A stretch of 64,000 nucleotides of DNA from Saccharothrix longispora (GTDB lineage: Bacteria > Actinomycetota > Actinomycetes > Mycobacteriales > Pseudonocardiaceae). Where the stretch lies: contig NZ_NSDM01000014.1 in NCBI RefSeq assembly GCF_030852425.1, positions 167,842 through 231,841 on the forward strand, read 5' to 3'. The notes under the pieces are model-generated. The model was not told the origin of the DNA, ran no database searches, and saw only the letters and a program-made list of their open reading frames with translations. Of this stretch, positions 26,604 through 37,117 are shown in pieces. How positions within the stretch are numbered: the first letter of the stretch is position 1; every line of letters begins with the position of its first letter. The position numbers and the translations under genes were made by a program.

Positions 26604-28055
26604 CTAGCCGAGCGTGGCGCGGGCCCTGAGCACCGATTCGATGAGGGCGTCGACGTGTTCGCGGCGCGTGGTGTAGTTGTTGATCGCCACCCGGAGGTAT
26701 GCCTCGCCGTTCGGGTGGCAGATGGTGAGGTGGACATCGCCACGCTCGATAACCGCGCTGTGCAAAGCCGTGTTGTAGGCGTTGATATCAACATCGCTGT
26801 TCGGAGGGAGGGCCCGGAAACAGCAGATGGGAAGCGCCGGGTCGGCGAAGAGTTCAAGACAGTCGGCCGCACGTACCCGCTCGGCGAGATACTGCGCCAT
26901 GTCGAGATTGCCCATGAGCAGGCTTTCGTACCCGTCCCGTCCGAGATGACGCAGCGCCAGCCAGAGCCCGAGGGACTTCCATGGACGTGCTCCTTCCGGC
27001 CCGAGGTGCACAAAGTCGGTCCGGCTGTCATGGCTCCAATAGTGCGCCTGGTCTGAGAAGCTGCTCGAAAGCCGGTTCGGGTCACGGACCAGCAGGCATC
27101 CAAGCCCATAGGACAGGAACAGCCACTTGTGCGGATCCAGTGTGATTGAGTCCGCCATCGCGAGACCGGCGAACTCCGCTCGGGTCCGCTGAAAGTCGGC
27201 GAAGACAACTGCTGCCGCACCATCGACGTGGAACCACATGCCGTACTCGGCGGAGATCTCGGCCAACTCGGCAAGCGGATCGATCGCACCGGTGGCGGTC
27301 GCGCCGGCCATGCCAACGATCGCAACCGGACGATGCCCGTTACGCAGATCATCGCGTATCCGGTCGGTCAGGGCCTCGACGAGGATGCGGCCGGTCGGAT
27401 CGGTCGGGACGAGCCGCAGCGACCGGCGGCCCATACCGAGCATGTCCATCGCCCTGGAGAGGGAGTAGTGCGACTCGGCGGAGGCGTACACGGTGCCGCG
27501 CAAGCTGCCCCCGCTGATTCCGTTCTCCCGGACCTCTTCCCCGAGTACGGCGTCTCTGGCCAGCTTCAACGCGGAAATGTTGGCGATAGTCCCGCCCGAG
27601 GTGAAGATCCCAGGGGGAAGAGCAGAACCCGCCGCGCCCGGGTAGCCGATGAAGTCGGCCAGCCACGCCAGGGTCTGCACCTCCATCGAAGTCGCGGCGG
27701 GGCCCATCCGCCACGCCGCCGGGCTTTGGTTGAGCAAAGAGGCGATGCTGTCCCCGAGCACTGTCACAGGTAGCGGACGTGGGTGGAAATAGCCGAAATA
27801 ACGCGGATGCGCCCCGTTGAGATACCCGCGTGCAAGCACGGACGAGACGATCTCGTCCAGCAGGTCCGGCAGCGGGGTGCTCACCTCCGGCACAGGTCCC
27901 GGTGCCTGTGAACTCTCGTGGAACGCCTCGTCGTCGGTGAAGACCGGCCGGGTCGACGGTGTGCGCTGAGTGTCGATCAGCGTGTCGAGGTAGGGGCGTA
28001 CTGCGTCGATCAGGTCGTCCCAGTCCATCGAGGACGCAGGCGATTTTTCGTTCAT
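26604..28055 (-). CDS. PLP-dependent group II decarboxylase (aromatic amino acid type)
   Basis: A 483-residue fold-type I enzyme. GIFTSGGTIANISALKLAR near residue 150 is the substrate/PLP phosphate region, WFHVDGAAAVV (Asp binding pyridine N) is near 280, and LDPHKWLFLSYGLGCLL holds the Schiff-base Lys. HPRYFGYFHPRPLP and LLNQSPAAW match aromatic-L-amino-acid and glutamate/diaminobutyrate-type decarboxylases. Its ATG overlaps the stop of the upstream dioxygenase (ATGA), so it probably acts on tryptophan, kynurenine or the dioxygenase product. Final substrate is inference. Confidence 0.85.
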   Translation of the reverse strand: MNEKSPASSMDWDDLIDAVRPYLDTLIDTQRTPSTRPVFTDDEAFHESSQAPGPVPEVSTPLPDLLDEIVSSVLARGYLNGAHPRYFGYFHPRPLPVTVLGDSIASLLNQSPAAWRMGPAATSMEVQTLAWLADFIGYPGAAGSALPPGIFTSGGTIANISALKLARDAVLGEEVRENGISGGSLRGTVYASAESHYSLSRAMDMLGMGRRSLRLVPTDPTGRILVEALTDRIRDDLRNGHRPVAIVGMAGATATGAIDPLAELAEISAEYGMWFHVDGAAAVVFADFQRTRAEFAGLAMADSITLDPHKWLFLSYGLGCLLVRDPNRLSSSFSDQAHYWSHDSRTDFVHLGPEGARPWKSLGLWLALRHLGRDGYESLLMGNLDMAQYLAERVRAADCLELFADPALPICCFRALPPNSDVDINAYNTALHSAVIERGDVHLTICHPNGEAYLRVAINNYTTRREHVDALIESVLRARATLG

Positions 28056-28783
28056 TCGCAAGCCTGCTCCTCAAGTCGGCCCTGCCCAGGCGAGGCGAGC
28101 CGCCGGTCAGCTTCGTCGGTAAGCTGCGAACGGAGTTGCCAAAGAGCAGGGTAAAAACGCTGTGGGGTCAACTTGGCGAGGGCCTCGATCGGCGTTCCGG
28201 CCAGCCCGGACGTCTCGGAGCCGATGGTGCGCTCGATAACCTTCAGATGCCGCGTGCGCCACAGCATGCAGTCGACGTCGAGGTCGACCAGGCCTTCCGC
28301 GAGCTGGTAAAGGTCCTCGAATCGAGTGTGGTTGACATAAATTTCACGCAACCCGGCACCGCGCCGATCCAGGAGCGCGAAAAATTCGTCGCCCAGCCTT
28401 CGTGCCACTCTGCGTGTAGAGGACCAGCCAGGGGAGGAGAAACCGGAGCCGTCTTCCAACTGAGTACGGATCTGCTGATACGACCAGGGGGAAATGTAGT
28501 CCGGCACGTCGAGCTGGCCGGTCAAGGTTCCCATGTAGGAATGCGCCCTGCGGAGGTGACGAATCGCGGACAGTGTCGCTTCGGCGGCCACCAGGGCCTC
28601 GGCGGCCTCGAGTTCGCGCACCAGGAGCTTCAGCCACAATTCCGACGACTGCTGGACGACAAGGAAGATCATCTCGTCGGGATGAACGAGGCCATCGGGA
28701 TCCCGCTGCAGGCTCAACAGCTGGTCCGTCTGCAGATATCGCTCATACGCGGTGGAAGCCTGCCTCGGTGGTGACGCCGCCAT
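28052..28783 (-). CDS. Divergent tryptophan 2,3-dioxygenase family protein
   Basis: A 243-residue, heme-binding TDO homologue, shorter than usual (260-290). YERYLQTDQLLSLQ and DEMIFLVVQQSSELWLKLL match the family N-terminus, and the heme-ligand His is present in LWRTRHLKVIERTIG near residue 187. Two differences stand out: the active-site His of the HQTSELW motif reads Gln (VVQQSSELW), and the GTGGSSG substrate loop is altered to TSGLAGTP. The Arg of the substrate-carboxylate site appears kept (QQIRTQL). ATG after GGAG. Classical TDO opens the indole ring; this variant could do so or another heme oxygenation. Confidence 0.8.
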   Translation of the reverse strand: MAASPPRQASTAYERYLQTDQLLSLQRDPDGLVHPDEMIFLVVQQSSELWLKLLVRELEAAEALVAAEATLSAIRHLRRAHSYMGTLTGQLDVPDYISPWSYQQIRTQLEDGSGFSSPGWSSTRRVARRLGDEFFALLDRRGAGLREIYVNHTRFEDLYQLAEGLVDLDVDCMLWRTRHLKVIERTIGSETSGLAGTPIEALAKLTPQRFYPALWQLRSQLTDEADRRLASPGQGRLEEQACE

Positions 28784-28996
28784 GTTTCTCCTACGAGCCT
28801 CGGATGCCTGGTCCGACCGTCCCAAGCCGTTGGCCTAGCCGCTGGGCGTCACATTAGATGAGCTGTTCGATACATCGGACGACGTGAGTCGCGTATCACT
28901 GGTGCGCGCGACCATACGTCCGCAGTGTCACCGCTCACGCACCTTGGGTTGCACATCAGGATCCACACTGGGTCCACAGCAAGTAGTCCCCGATCA

Positions 28997-29317
28997 GTCG
29001 TGAGGATCAAGGGTGCCGTCGGGTTCTCGATTGGACCGGTACACCCTCGTCAGGGGCATCCCCGGCGTCACGGCGGTACCACAGATCTCATTGTGCGCGG
29101 CGTCGACGAACCACGTCACCCACGGCTTCACCACCCTGCCGTCGACGTCGACCTCCACCGAAGCCTCGATGTGGTCGGCTTCCCAGGCCGCGTTACGAAA
29201 CGACGGCAGGCGCTGCCCGAACACGTCGAACCTCCGCCGGTCCCGCTCACCAGTGGCCAGCCCCGCGCGGTCACCGCGGGTCAAGTCGCGGCGGATCGCC
29301 CGCTGGACCGTCACCAA
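28997..29317 (-). pseudogene. Mu-type transposase/integrase fragment
   Basis: FDVFGQRLPSFRNAAWEADHI followed by VEVDVDGRVVKPWVTWFVDAA looks like the start of a Mu/rve catalytic domain, with Asp residues at WEADH and WFVD. The frame ends after AVTPGMP with unrelated residues. The gene is cut at its 5' side by IS-A copy 3. Confidence 0.55.
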
Positions 29318-29338
29318 GCTCGGTGCCGCAGAGCCGCC

Positions 29339-29535
29339 TGTGGGGTTTCAGAACTCTGCGCTGAGGCGCTGAGGCGCTGAGCTGCGGTGATCGTGCACCA
29401 CGAGCTGTAGGAGCATGATCGTGAGGCATGGTGCTACGACTGTCGTACCTGGTCTTCGTCCGGCTCGTCGGCTGTTTGGTTCTGCTCGGCCGGCCACCGG
29501 CGGCCAAGGACGTGGAGTTGCTGGTGCGCGGTACG
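29339..29535 (+). mobile_element. IS-A copy 3, left-end remnant
   Basis: The left repeat TGTGGGGTTTCAGAA starts at 29339. The transposase start region (LRLSYLVFVRLVGCLVLLGR) continues to KDVELLV, then is replaced by sequence overlapping the pentapeptide gene's downstream flank. Only about 200 bases remain. Confidence 0.7.
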
Positions 29536-29638
29536 AACACGCCCTTGAGGGGCATTGAATGCGGTTCAAGGCCGTCGAACGGGTCCGACACCTTCCGTTC
29601 GCTTCCACGGATCGCGTTGCGGTTCGCGGAACCGACGT

Positions 29639-31066
29639 CTACTTCCGGCGCTCCACCAGTTCCGGTGGCACACCGCCGGAGAACTGGTCGGCGGTGATCC
29701 GGGGAGCCTGGGTGAAGACGGCGCCGCGGAACTCGGCGTCCTTGCGGAACGCCGCGTCGCGCAGCCCGGCGTTGCCGCCGAAGCCCACCCCGTGAAAGTT
29801 AGCGCTGCGGGTGAAGACGGCCTCCCGGAAGCTGACGTCCCGGCGGAACGCGGCGCCGTGGAAGTGGGCGCTGCCGAGGAAGGCGGTGTCGACGAACCTG
29901 GTGTTGCCGGCGAAGACCGCGCCCCGGAACTCGGCGTCGGCGGCAAAGCGGACCGAGCCGAACTCGGCACCACGGGCGAACGCGGTCTTGGTGAACCATG
30001 CGGTGCGGGTGAACCTCACCCCGCGAAATCCGGCTTCGGCAGCGAAGGAGGCACCCTCGAACCGTGCGCCCCGCGCGAACTTCGCCCCGGTGAAGTCGGC
30101 GTTTCCGGTGAAGGCCATGTCGCGGAACGAAGCGCGACCGGCAAAGGTGGCGTGGTCGAACCTGACGTCGCCGGTGAAGGCGGTCTGGTCGAAGGCGACG
30201 TCCTCGGTGAAGGTCGCCCCCGTGAATCGGACGTCGCCGAGGAACGTCACGCCGGGCAGCCGCAGGGCACGCACGTGGCAGCCGCTGAAGTCGGCGTCGA
30301 GCAGCACCGCGCCGGTCAGGTCGAGCTCCAGGTCGGGCCAGAACCCCGCGGTGTGGTGGCCGGGATCGTCGCCTGGGCGCAGGTGACCGGTCAGGACGCG
30401 TTGAGCGGTGAGCCGGACCTCGCGCTCACGCAGCCGCCGGCGGTGCGCGTCGGGGTCGTCGGCCGGCTCCTGCGGCAGGTCGACCGGCATCCGCAGGTAG
30501 GCGCACACGACGTTGACGATGCTCTGCCGCTGCTCGGGATTGTCCTGAGCCAGCCGCTCCAGCGCGTAGAGCCCTCCCAAGCGGACCGGGGCCTCACCGG
30601 CCCCGAGATGCTCAACCGCCTTGGTGAACAGTTCGGTGATGCGGCGGGCGGCCGCGTCGGCTTCGGTGGCGACGGCAACCCGTTCCTGGTGCGCACGGTT
30701 CTCCGCGGCGACGCGCTCCTGGAGGGCATGAGCGCGGGCGACGTCTGCTTGGTCGCGTTCCTTCTGGAGCAGCGCGATCTCCGTGGACCGCTGCCGTCTC
30801 CACGCCAGGTAGAGCGCGAACAGCCCGCCGCCACCCAGACCGAGGCTCAGCCCGATCCGCAACACCTCCAACCGCGCGGTCACCCGTGCCGGATCGACAC
30901 CGCCTACGGCGAGGGTCAGCCACAAAGCGGTGACAGCCACGACCACGACGAGCACTGTCCCCACCGCCGCGGCGAAGACCGCCTTGCCCGATAAGGGGGT
31001 CACGACCTGCTTCGACTGACCAGCAGGGAGCGGAACGACTGACGCCGGAGTGGAAGGATCGGTCAC
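29639..31066 (-). CDS. Pentapeptide-repeat membrane protein
   Basis: A 475-residue protein. Two helices at residues about 28-50 and 68-88 (AVFAAAVGTVLVVVVAVTAL; GLSLGLGGGGLFALYLAW) anchor it, followed by a charged coiled coil (about 92-135), a helical domain with LGGLYALERLAQDNPEQRQ (about 150-200) and a right-handed beta-helix of A(D/N)FxG-type pentapeptides (FTGATFTEDVAF and so on) to residue about 460. The coiled-coil/ALERLA layout is common in actinobacterial pentapeptide proteins of unknown role. GTG start at 31066. Confidence 0.8.
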   Translation of the reverse strand: MTDPSTPASVVPLPAGQSKQVVTPLSGKAVFAAAVGTVLVVVVAVTALWLTLAVGGVDPARVTARLEVLRIGLSLGLGGGGLFALYLAWRRQRSTEIALLQKERDQADVARAHALQERVAAENRAHQERVAVATEADAAARRITELFTKAVEHLGAGEAPVRLGGLYALERLAQDNPEQRQSIVNVVCAYLRMPVDLPQEPADDPDAHRRRLREREVRLTAQRVLTGHLRPGDDPGHHTAGFWPDLELDLTGAVLLDADFSGCHVRALRLPGVTFLGDVRFTGATFTEDVAFDQTAFTGDVRFDHATFAGRASFRDMAFTGNADFTGAKFARGARFEGASFAAEAGFRGVRFTRTAWFTKTAFARGAEFGSVRFAADAEFRGAVFAGNTRFVDTAFLGSAHFHGAAFRRDVSFREAVFTRSANFHGVGFGGNAGLRDAAFRKDAEFRGAVFTQAPRITADQFSGGVPPELVERRK

Positions 31067-31239
31067 CGCACCATCATGGCGTCGATCGTGCCGGGTGCGA
31101 CGGTGATCCGTTGATGTCAGCGAACTGGTCGGCGTCCGGGAGCGCCTGGGGAGTGACCGAACTGTGCGACAGGTCCGTCGCCTGTGCCGTTGGAGAGTCA
31201 TCGTCGCCGGCAGAGCAGCGCAGACGCCGCTGGAGGCAA

Positions 31240-31545
31240 TGTCCGGGTGATCTTGTCCCTTCTGTGCAAGATCACCCGGAAGTCGCCGTCCGTCCCCCGT
31301 GCTGCGCGGCGAGGCGGTCGAGGACACCGAGCTGCTCGTGCTGCGGCTCGCCACCGCATCGCCGCCTCGACGGTCCGGCAGATCCTGCACACCGCGGGCA
31401 TCGACCCGGCACCCCCGCCGCGCCGGTCGGCCTGGGCGGGAGTTTCCCGCCGTCCAGGTCCGGAGCATCACCGCAGCGGACTTCCGCCACCTCGACACCG
31501 CGCTCGCCACACGCCTCCACGCACTGGCCTTCCTCGAACCCCCTG
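31240..31545 (+). mobile_element. IS-C (integrase-type) remnant
   Basis: Shifting frames read SLLCKITRKSPSVP, EDTELLVLRLA, IAASTVRQILHTAGIDPAP and ITAADFRHLDTALATRLHALAFLE: the N-terminus, HTH and first catalytic strand of a third integrase-core transposase type. The central region is deleted. Another piece, minus strand, lies at 50393-50492. Confidence 0.6.
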
Positions 31546-31662
31546 GTTCAGGCGCGGCGGCGAGCGACCGGGTGGACGACGGTGGGCAGGCCGGTCGCCC
31601 CGATGAGGCGGACGGCGGTCCCGGTCCACTGCAGGTGCCAGTACGGGAGGTCCCCGGCGCGT

Positions 31663-31791
31663 TCACCGCAAGTCGGCGTCGGCCGGCTCGCGCTTGCGGC
31701 GCAGCGCAGCGCGACGGGCGCGGGCCCGCACCAGCAGCACCACAGTCACAGCGAGGCCAGGGCCCCGATCGCCGGCGCGCTCGTCGGTCAT
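31663..31791 (-). CDS. Small hypothetical protein (42 aa)
   Basis: MTDERAGDRGPGLAVTVVLL with a short hydrophobic stretch, followed by an Arg-rich tail. The ATG has GGAAGGGG eight bases upstream, and codon use is GC3-rich. No family recognised; a single-pass small membrane protein is possible. It could also be a spurious frame. Confidence 0.35.
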   Translation of the reverse strand: MTDERAGDRGPGLAVTVVLLVRARARRAALRRKREPADADLR

Positions 31792-32378
31792 GACCGGTAC
31801 CCCTTCCATTGCTGCTCCTCGATGCGCAGCAGAACGTCAGTGCGCTGACCTCGACGGGCAACCACGTCACCCGGTCGGCATCGCACCGGTTCCGAGGCAC
31901 CACCTCGTGCGCTTCCACGAGGCAGCGCTCGCTCGACCCGCAGGCCCTGCGCCTGCTCTGAGCAGCCGCGCCGGGCCCGTCGTTGTCTGTCGACTACTTG
32001 TTGCCGGGTCACCGGGTCGGACGTCCAGGCCGGACCAATGTCCACGACTTCTCCTGCCCGCCCGGGTCGGGCAGGCTCCAGCCCTCGGTTGCCGGAGGCA
32101 TCCCCGTGGACTTGATCGAGCGAAATACCAGGTGAACGCACGCCATTGGGGACCTGGCGTGGCACCTCACCTACGCACTCGCCCGAGCCCTGGGCATAAG
32201 CGGTGCGATTGTCGCCGACACCTGAGAGCAAGCAGTCCTCGGCTGCCATGACGATACGCGGACAGGTCTGCCTTCGACATGTGGGATCGTGGATACATGC
32301 GAGGCGAACAGCAGATGGTGGACCGATGCGGACCGAATGAGAAACACTGTTCTGGTTCGTAAACCCGCTGGTCGCGAA
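31792..32378. other. Stretch without a recognisable gene
   Basis: About 590 bases. Minus-strand frames are open here but have poor composition and no recognisable motif. The lone CRISPR-like repeat lies at its right edge. No RNA gene was seen. Confidence 0.35.
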
Positions 32379-32407
32379 GCCTCGTCCCGCGCACGCGGGG
32401 GTGGTTC
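32379..32407 (+). repeat. Solitary type I-E-like CRISPR repeat
   Basis: A 29-base unit ending GCGCACGCGGGGGTGGTTC, with the same length and core as the repeat at 18534. No second repeat lies 61 bases on either side, so it is an isolated relic or chance match. Confidence 0.35.
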
Positions 32408-32538
32408 AGCTGCTGTCCACTCCCTCCGGCGCTGCTGCGCGGCGAGGCCGCGAAGGACGCCGGATCTCGCTGACCTGCGGAGGATCGTGCGTGGATCATC
32501 CAGGGGGTACAGGTGGCGGGACGTGAGGCGGTTCGCCG

Positions 32539-33543
32539 TCAGAGCAGTGACGGCAGCACGTGCTCCTCGGTGACCACCAGGCCCGTGGTGGTCATGGTCT
32601 TGGCCAGGTCGGGATCCCAGGTGGCCTCCGCGGGGCCGTTGTTCAACGTCGGCAGTTCGACGCCGCGGGCGATCAGGGTGGTGACGGCCTCGCGGTAGTC
32701 GTTCGCCGACATGCGCCACGCCGTGCCGCCGGTCCAGGCGAGGATGTCGTTGGTCGCGCGGACGCCGTCCGGTGTGAAGTCGTTGTGGCAGCGGACCGCC
32801 TTGCCGACGAGGTGGTGCTTGGCCTGCGCGGTGAGGCCGTTCGGGAGCACCATCAACGGGCCGGGCACGCCGGATTCGAGCAGGCGTGGGCTGCGGACAA
32901 CGGTGATCTCCGGGGCCTCGAGGGTGTCGTTCAGCGTCAGGTAGCCCTGGGAGGTCAGCACCGGGTCGCTGTAGGCGTCCTTGAAGATTCCAGCCTGCTC
33001 CCAGGTCGTGCCCATGAGTTCGAGCGCCTTGCCCACGATGCGGGCGAGCGGGCGTCCGTCGTCGAGGTCGTTGCCGGCCAGGGCGTACCGGGTCGTCGTC
33101 GGACCGAGCTTGCCGAGTACCCAGGCCGCCTGGTTGGCGAGCATCGGCAACGCCGGTTGCGGGATCTTGCCGTACCGGCGCACGTGCGCGATCCACGGTG
33201 CGGCCCACGGTTCGTGCAGCAGGTTGTGCTGACGCAGTGCGAACTTCAGCACGGCGTCGGCTGTCGAGGCCTCCTCGGCCGTGGACATGCCGATCGGCCT
33301 GCCGTGCAACGCTTCCAGTACCTCGGTCAGCGTGCTGCCGTGCGCACGGACGTGCTCGTCCAGACGCGCCAGGGAGATCTGGCGGCGGGCCGGGTGCGCG
33401 ACCGGCTTGCGCAACAGTTCGGTGAGCGCCGCGGCGGTCTTCTCGTCCTCGACGCGAATGCCGAACGCGGACCGGCCGCCACCCTCCAGGGTCTCGCGGG
33501 CCAGCCGCCACAGCTCGGCGAGTTCAGGTCGGTCCCAGTGCAC
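32539..33543 (-). CDS. Orphan JetD-like protein (TIGR02679/DUF2399), probably degenerate
   Basis: A 334-residue protein. The N-terminal half (ELWRLARETLEGGGRSAFGI, then LDEHVRAHGSTLTEVLEAL) matches TIGR02679, the JetD subunit of Wadjet type I plasmid-defence systems. The C-terminal half resembles DUF2399/Toprim: VVRSPRLLE stands where VCENP is usual, followed by RCHNDFTPDGVRATNDI (for HGDFDWPG) and AWRMSANDYREA. The Toprim Glu of the CEN motif is missing and the DxD is rearranged, so nuclease activity is doubtful. JetA, JetB and JetC are absent from the window. GTG start. Confidence 0.6.
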   Translation of the reverse strand: MHWDRPELAELWRLARETLEGGGRSAFGIRVEDEKTAAALTELLRKPVAHPARRQISLARLDEHVRAHGSTLTEVLEALHGRPIGMSTAEEASTADAVLKFALRQHNLLHEPWAAPWIAHVRRYGKIPQPALPMLANQAAWVLGKLGPTTTRYALAGNDLDDGRPLARIVGKALELMGTTWEQAGIFKDAYSDPVLTSQGYLTLNDTLEAPEITVVRSPRLLESGVPGPLMVLPNGLTAQAKHHLVGKAVRCHNDFTPDGVRATNDILAWTGGTAWRMSANDYREAVTTLIARGVELPTLNNGPAEATWDPDLAKTMTTTGLVVTEEHVLPSLL

Positions 33544-33675
33544 CGTCCGAGCCTAGAGGTTGTCACGTAACTCGATGATGGGTCGTCTGGACGGATCGGG
33601 GATCACGATCGGGTACAGGTGATCTCAGCGTCCCGGTCGGAGTGGACCGCACGCACCCTTCACCGGTCTGCGGCC

Positions 33676-34395
<720 letters not shown>

Positions 34396-34620
34396 ATTCT
34401 CGGCAAACACAACGTCATCCGATTACCGCCTTACGTCCCCGAGTTCAACCCGACCGAACACGTCTGGTCACACCTCAAGCGCAGCATGGAAATCTCCTCG
34501 TCCACGGCATCGACCACCGGGTCGTGATCGTGAAGAACCGGCTCAAGCGGATGCAGTACCGACCCGACCGATCAGCGCCTTCTTCGTCCACACCGGGCTG
34601 GACTTCGAGCCGGAACCCCC
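34396..34620 (+). mobile_element. IS630-type transposase C-terminal remnant (second type)
   Basis: Reads [20 protein letters not shown] followed by LKRSM, the catalytic Glu region of an IS630/Tc1-type transposase, then frameshifted NRLKRMQYRP and a GLDFEPE-like end. It differs from the intact IS630 at 20.3 kb. Confidence 0.65.
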
Positions 34621-34802
34621 GTGATGCCAGCTTTCAAGATCTGTAGCGGCATGGCTGGTGCTGCTTCACGCGACCTTGGCCCGATAATGGATCCAGGTGC
34701 GGATGGGCGAGTCGGTGGCGAAGCCGGTCTTGAGTCGAAACGGACGCTACCGCACGCCACGCACCGAGTTGAGCCGATTTCAGTGCGGCGAGCGGTACCC
34801 GG

Positions 34803-36822
34803 TCACTCTGCCGGCCAGGGTTCGGCGATGGTCGCGCCCGGCGCGAGACCGTACCGGGCCAGCCGGAACGCGTCGTCGGACTTGCCGTTGTGGTGGAGGA
34901 TCCCCAAGGCTTGGGAGAAGAGCGGGCGTGCGACCGCTTGTTCGTCGGGCAACGGCAGATCCGCCTCGACCGCGCGGAGCGCGAATTCGATCTCGGCTTC
35001 CCGGTCTCCGGCCTGGTTCGCCAGCAGGACCGCTTCCAGGAGGCTGAAGGGCTTCTGGTCCTTCAGGCGACCCTTCAACACCCGGATCAGCCGGCAGTTG
35101 ACTTCGCGCATCATCTCCCTGTACCACAACCGGCCGGAGGAGTCCTCTTCGAACTGTCTGACGCCGGGAAGCCCTGCGTCAACCAACTGGTCCGCGATGA
35201 TCTCCGCGCAGCCCGCCTCTATGCTGTGGTGGATCAGGGCGTTATAAGCCAGCGACACCTTGCCCGCCGCGATGAGTTCGTCCGCCAAGATCAGCAACTC
35301 ACGGTGCCGGCCGGATCTCACCAGCACTCCCCCCGCTTCGAAGGCGTCGGCCCCGGCTCGCGGGCCAGTACACCGTCGACCTTTCCGCACCACCTTCCGC
35401 ATCCGTCGCACATAGCGACGCAGTGCTGCCGCGTTGCGCACGGCATCGGCGTGCCCCGCAGACGCCATGCCGCGCAACAGGACGAGCGCTTCCGCCGCGC
35501 GACCGCAGCGGTAGAGCAGCGATACGGCCGCGAACAGGTCCCCCCGCCTTCCGGTGAGCGCGGTAGGCGCAGCGGTACAAATGCCTGGCCTCAGCCTGCA
35601 CGGCGAGCAGCGGCAACTGGGCGGGAGTCGCATGGGCGAGCAGGCTGTTCCAGAACTCCGCGTTGCATGAGACGTTCCACCTGCGCCAGGTCAACTCCTG
35701 GACCAGGTAGTCCGCCAGGCGGTAGCAGGTCTGTCCGGACGGGTCGTTCACCACCTCGAACGGACCGGGTACGCCACGGCAAGGCTCGGTGAGGTACTCC
35801 ACCGCGGAAGAGAACCAATCCCCTCTTCGAAGCTCCGATCGGCCGGCCAGGTACTGCGCTCCCAACTCGGTCAGCAGGGCCGCCGAAAGATCACGGCCGC
35901 CGCAGCGGGCGATGACGTCCACCGCCGCGTGCACGAGCGCCTGGGCAGCGGGCGGCGCGTACCGGTAGCGCTCCAGAATCGCAGGCGCTCCGGCGAGGTA
36001 CTGGACCACCTGGCCGTCTTCGGCGCGGCGCAGCGCGGTGCCCAGGCGGTGGTCCCGGGCGGCGATCGTCCAGGCCGTCTCGTACGTCTGCACGCTGAAC
36101 TTCGCGGGGACCTCGATCGCCGTGCCTTCGAGCAGGACGCGGGCGTGCCCGCCCGGGTCGGCGGTGAGCATGGTGAAGTGCTCGGGCCACGTCGTGGCCA
36201 GGACGAGGACCGGACCGCGTCCGGTGTCGCCCAGCAGTTCCCGGAGGCCGGCCGCGGCCCGTTCGCCGACCGGCCCCGACAGGTAGTGCTGGGCGTCGTT
36301 GAGCCAGATCACCGTCCGCGGCGCGACGAAGGGCAGTCCCGCCAGGCACGCCTCGGCGCGGTCGGGGTTGATCGGATGCCACAGCCGCCAACCGGGTGGC
36401 AGGCCGCGCACCGCCTCCCAACACGCCCGCGTCTTGCCGGTCGAGGACGCGCCGACCAGCGTGATCACCCGGTGGTGGCCGGCCACCGCCTCGTCCCGCG
36501 CCTCGCGCAGGGCGACGTCGTGCGGGCGTGGCACGTAGGACGGCAGCACCGGCAACTCCGGCAGCCGGGACCTCCGCGAGTAGAGCAACGGATCGGTGAC
36601 GAACGCGCCCTCCAGCGGGTCGTGCCGCTCATCGCCCCTCGGCCGGTGCACCTCCAGGCCGAACGGGTCGGTCACCTCGGTGAGCAGCCGTCCGACCGGA
36701 GGCTGTCCGCGCTCTGGCGCGACGCCGTGCACCACCAGATCACCTTGCACGGTGATGTCCTGCCCGGCCTGGAACAACGCCCCCGCCCCCGACACCACGC
36801 CGCCCTGAACGATGTGCCCCAC
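34803..36822 (-). pseudogene. P-loop NTPase with helical repeats, one frameshift
   Basis: The first frame starts at GTG 36822 after GGGGGA and reads GHIVQGGVVSGAGALFQAGQ and the Walker A motif VTLVGASSTGKTRACWEA, then TVIWLNDAQHYL (Walker B region). It runs to YRAHRKAGG near 35550, then shifts into the frame DLFAAVSLLYRCGRAAEALV, a TPR-like helical repeat region ending at 34803. The break falls in a run of six G; one more G restores a protein of about 670 residues. STAND-like regulatory ATPases have this layout. A sequencing error cannot be excluded, in which case the gene is intact. Confidence 0.65.
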
Positions 36823-37117
36823 CTCGTCCCCCCGCCCGTTAACACCGCTGTCCACCAGGAGGCGGTACTCGATCACGCCCACCGAACCCCGGACCCACCG
36901 CACCGCATACGCAGAATTGCGGACGGTTCCAGCCTTCGCGGTCAAGTGGTCGGCGCGCTCCACGTCCGGTTCGGGCTGCCGAGGGTCTGTCGAACGGGCG
37001 GCTCTGAACCGTAGTCGATGGCCACTCCGGTACTTGTCAGGACAGGAGGATGCCCAGCGTCACCACCGACTACGGGCCAGAGCCGCTCGTTTACAGTCCC
37101 CCGCGATCGATGCGGGA

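Noticed and set aside
26604..28783. Reading the dioxygenase operon as the standard kynurenine degradation pathway
   Set aside because: No formamidase, kynureninase or 3-hydroxylase gene is nearby, and the dioxygenase has active-site changes.
32539..33543. Calling a complete Wadjet system
   Set aside because: JetA, JetB and JetC are absent from 10 kb on each side and the Toprim residues are altered.
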